From Tyto alba (lineage: Eukaryota > Chordata > Aves > Strigiformes > Tytonidae), in NCBI RefSeq assembly GCF_018691265.1, contig NW_024881321.1, positions 13,767,387 through 13,831,386 on the forward strand: a stretch of 64,000 nt of DNA. The letters run 5' to 3'. The notes below the pieces were generated by a model that was given only the letters and a program-made list of their open reading frames with translations, searched no databases and was not told where the DNA came from. Positions 62,394 to 64,000 of the stretch are shown piece by piece; position 1 is the first letter of the stretch, and every line of letters starts with the position of its first letter. A program made the translations under genes and the position numbers.

Positions 62394-64000
62394 CTGAAAG
62401 TTATGCATATCTATATGTAGCTTGGTAACTGAAAACTACACATGATAAGAATTAATACTGTCATAGTAATTCTTCCATTTACTGAATGTGTGTGGCCAGG
62501 TCCATGTTATTGTGACAAAATGTGTTTGGTGCATCTCGATGATCTAGAATATAGATCTTAAATTTGGAGCACAGTGCAAAGATTTTTCTTAAATGAATCA
62601 AAGTTATTTGTTTCCTTGTTTTTAAATAACTAGATCTGTCATGCATCAGTTCTATTAGCTTCCAGAACCTTTGAAACAGATAAGAAATATCTTTGACATA
62701 TCTTTGTATTATCATTATTATACAGAGAAACTTCATATTATCATTGCTATAAAGAGGAATCTAAAGCTGGTAAGATCAATACGTCATAATTCCTGTGTCT
62801 CAGTGTGATCCTTCCAACTTTTCTGCATGTTGGGAGTCCTGCCTGGCTGCTAGTGGACACTGAAAGAATCCACTTTTTCCTTAACTCTAGTATTCTAATC
62901 AGTTGCTGCAGGTTCTGCAGAGGCCCAGTATGGCCCTTTGGATACAGTGGAGCAATTTTCAAGGAAATAGTATTTGTTTCACAGGTCCTGCCATAAATAT
63001 AAGGATGAAACAGGTTACATATAATATTATTCTTATTGAAGAATATTAAAATATATTAAAAATATGCAGAAATTTGTAGTTAGCCATGTTGAAATAGATT
63101 GCTATCTTCTCTGAGCTAGTTTCCCTTTATTAACTTTAGATAGAAGTTTTCTTACTGTGCTAAGATAGCTGTTGATTACTCCAGTTCTCTACCACCACTC
63201 CAGAAGAGAGAAAGAATACAGACTGTTATGAAAGTTTCTGTATTCCTTAAGTTTTCCTACTATCCAGTTAAAAAAGATTCCTTCCTGTTTCTTGTAACTG
63301 AGTTCTGGGGAACTACCCAGTACAGTGTGAAACATCCTTCCTATCTTCTCTTTTCATAAATATATATAATGCATATACTGTATGCTTGTTTCTTTCTAAT
63401 TTGATAAACATTCATTTGTTATTTTGAAAAACACTACATACTCTAAAGGAGGAAGCATTAAATTTATATTCCTATTGGTAAGGTCATTGCTGTGGTTTTC
63501 CTGTATGTATGATGTAAATAGAAACCAGATTCCAGATATTTTGAAACTGAGAATGGAATCTTTATCTTGAATAACATCCCCATTACATTGTTCTAGGCTG
63601 GTTCTGAGCTTTATGGAAGATCCGCCTGGGAAATATATTACAATGGCACATCCACTTCAAAAAATCTGTAATTGATAATCATCCTACAGTCCCAGACATG
63701 CAATCTTATTAGACACACTAATGGGGTTTTACTAAGTGGGCTGAGATTCTAAAAGGTCAATGGAGTATAAGTGCAGTAATAGTGACAGTTGCTAATATCA
63801 GCAGTAAGAGAAGGCTGTTCTAATATATTTATTTACTTAATGTCAAATTTAATTTAAATATTTATTCAAACTGATCAGTAAAAAGTTGCCTGGAGGTGTA
63901 CAAATCATACTGTCTGGTTACTACTTTCTTACAAAAGGAACTATAATTTATGATTTGAAAAAAATTCCTAAATAGCAGCACTCCCATTTTTCTTCAATTA
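60748..64000. other. AT-rich non-coding stretch
   Basis: No gene seen. Contains a T31 run at 62360-62390. The short open frames have no recognisable domain. Confidence 0.6.
62360..62390. repeat. Poly(T) tract, 31 bases
   Basis: The longest homopolymer in the window. Confidence 0.92.

Overview
This window looks like bird nuclear DNA. The main evidence is seven 5'-truncated CR1 LINE copies, five of them ending in the typical CR1 3' repeat built on ATTCTATG, together with several solo LTRs whose start and end sequences match avian ERVL-type LTRs (TGTCCTGG..., ...AAACCACGACA, ...AACCCACCACA). The mix of LTR families suggests a neoavian bird, perhaps a passerine; that is inference. The DNA is visibly AT-rich, and I found no intact protein-coding gene, tRNA, rRNA or CRISPR array. 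All longer open frames with recognisable content are pieces of CR1 reverse transcriptase.

Layout. 1-4.3 kb: unique AT-rich DNA with small microsatellites and a cluster of AGGTCA half-sites. 4.3-5.9 kb: CR1-a (+) with an expanded octamer tail. 5.9-12.5 kb: unique DNA with a compound GTTA/GTTT microsatellite. 12.5-14.3 kb: two CR1 copies of different subfamilies (b and c, both +). 15.4-16.8 kb: a minus-strand block with protein-like but broken frames that I cannot identify. 19.7-21.1 kb: CR1-d (-). 22.7-23.3 kb: a solo LTR with a perfect 6-bp target-site duplication. 23.3-32.3 kb: unique DNA.

32.3-47.1 kb is an LTR-rich stretch. It holds three copies of one LTR family (32.3 +, 39.6 -, 45.9 +), another LTR carrying a large triplet repeat (36.6 -), an old degraded LTR (42.1 +), and an LTR (44.9-47.1 +) into which the third family copy has inserted. 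CR1-e (34.7 +) and a short CR1-f fragment (44.2 +) also lie here.

47.1-64 kb: mostly unique DNA with a probable solo LTR (52.5 -), CR1-g (55.6 -), a solo LTR with a perfect 5-bp duplication (56.8 +) and a possible LTR (60.2 +).

There is no gene system to describe. The window is an intergenic or intronic gene desert in which dead retroelements carry nearly all interpretable signal. LTR boundaries and target-site duplications were read directly from the sequence. Family names rest on recognition of avian consensus features and were not searched.
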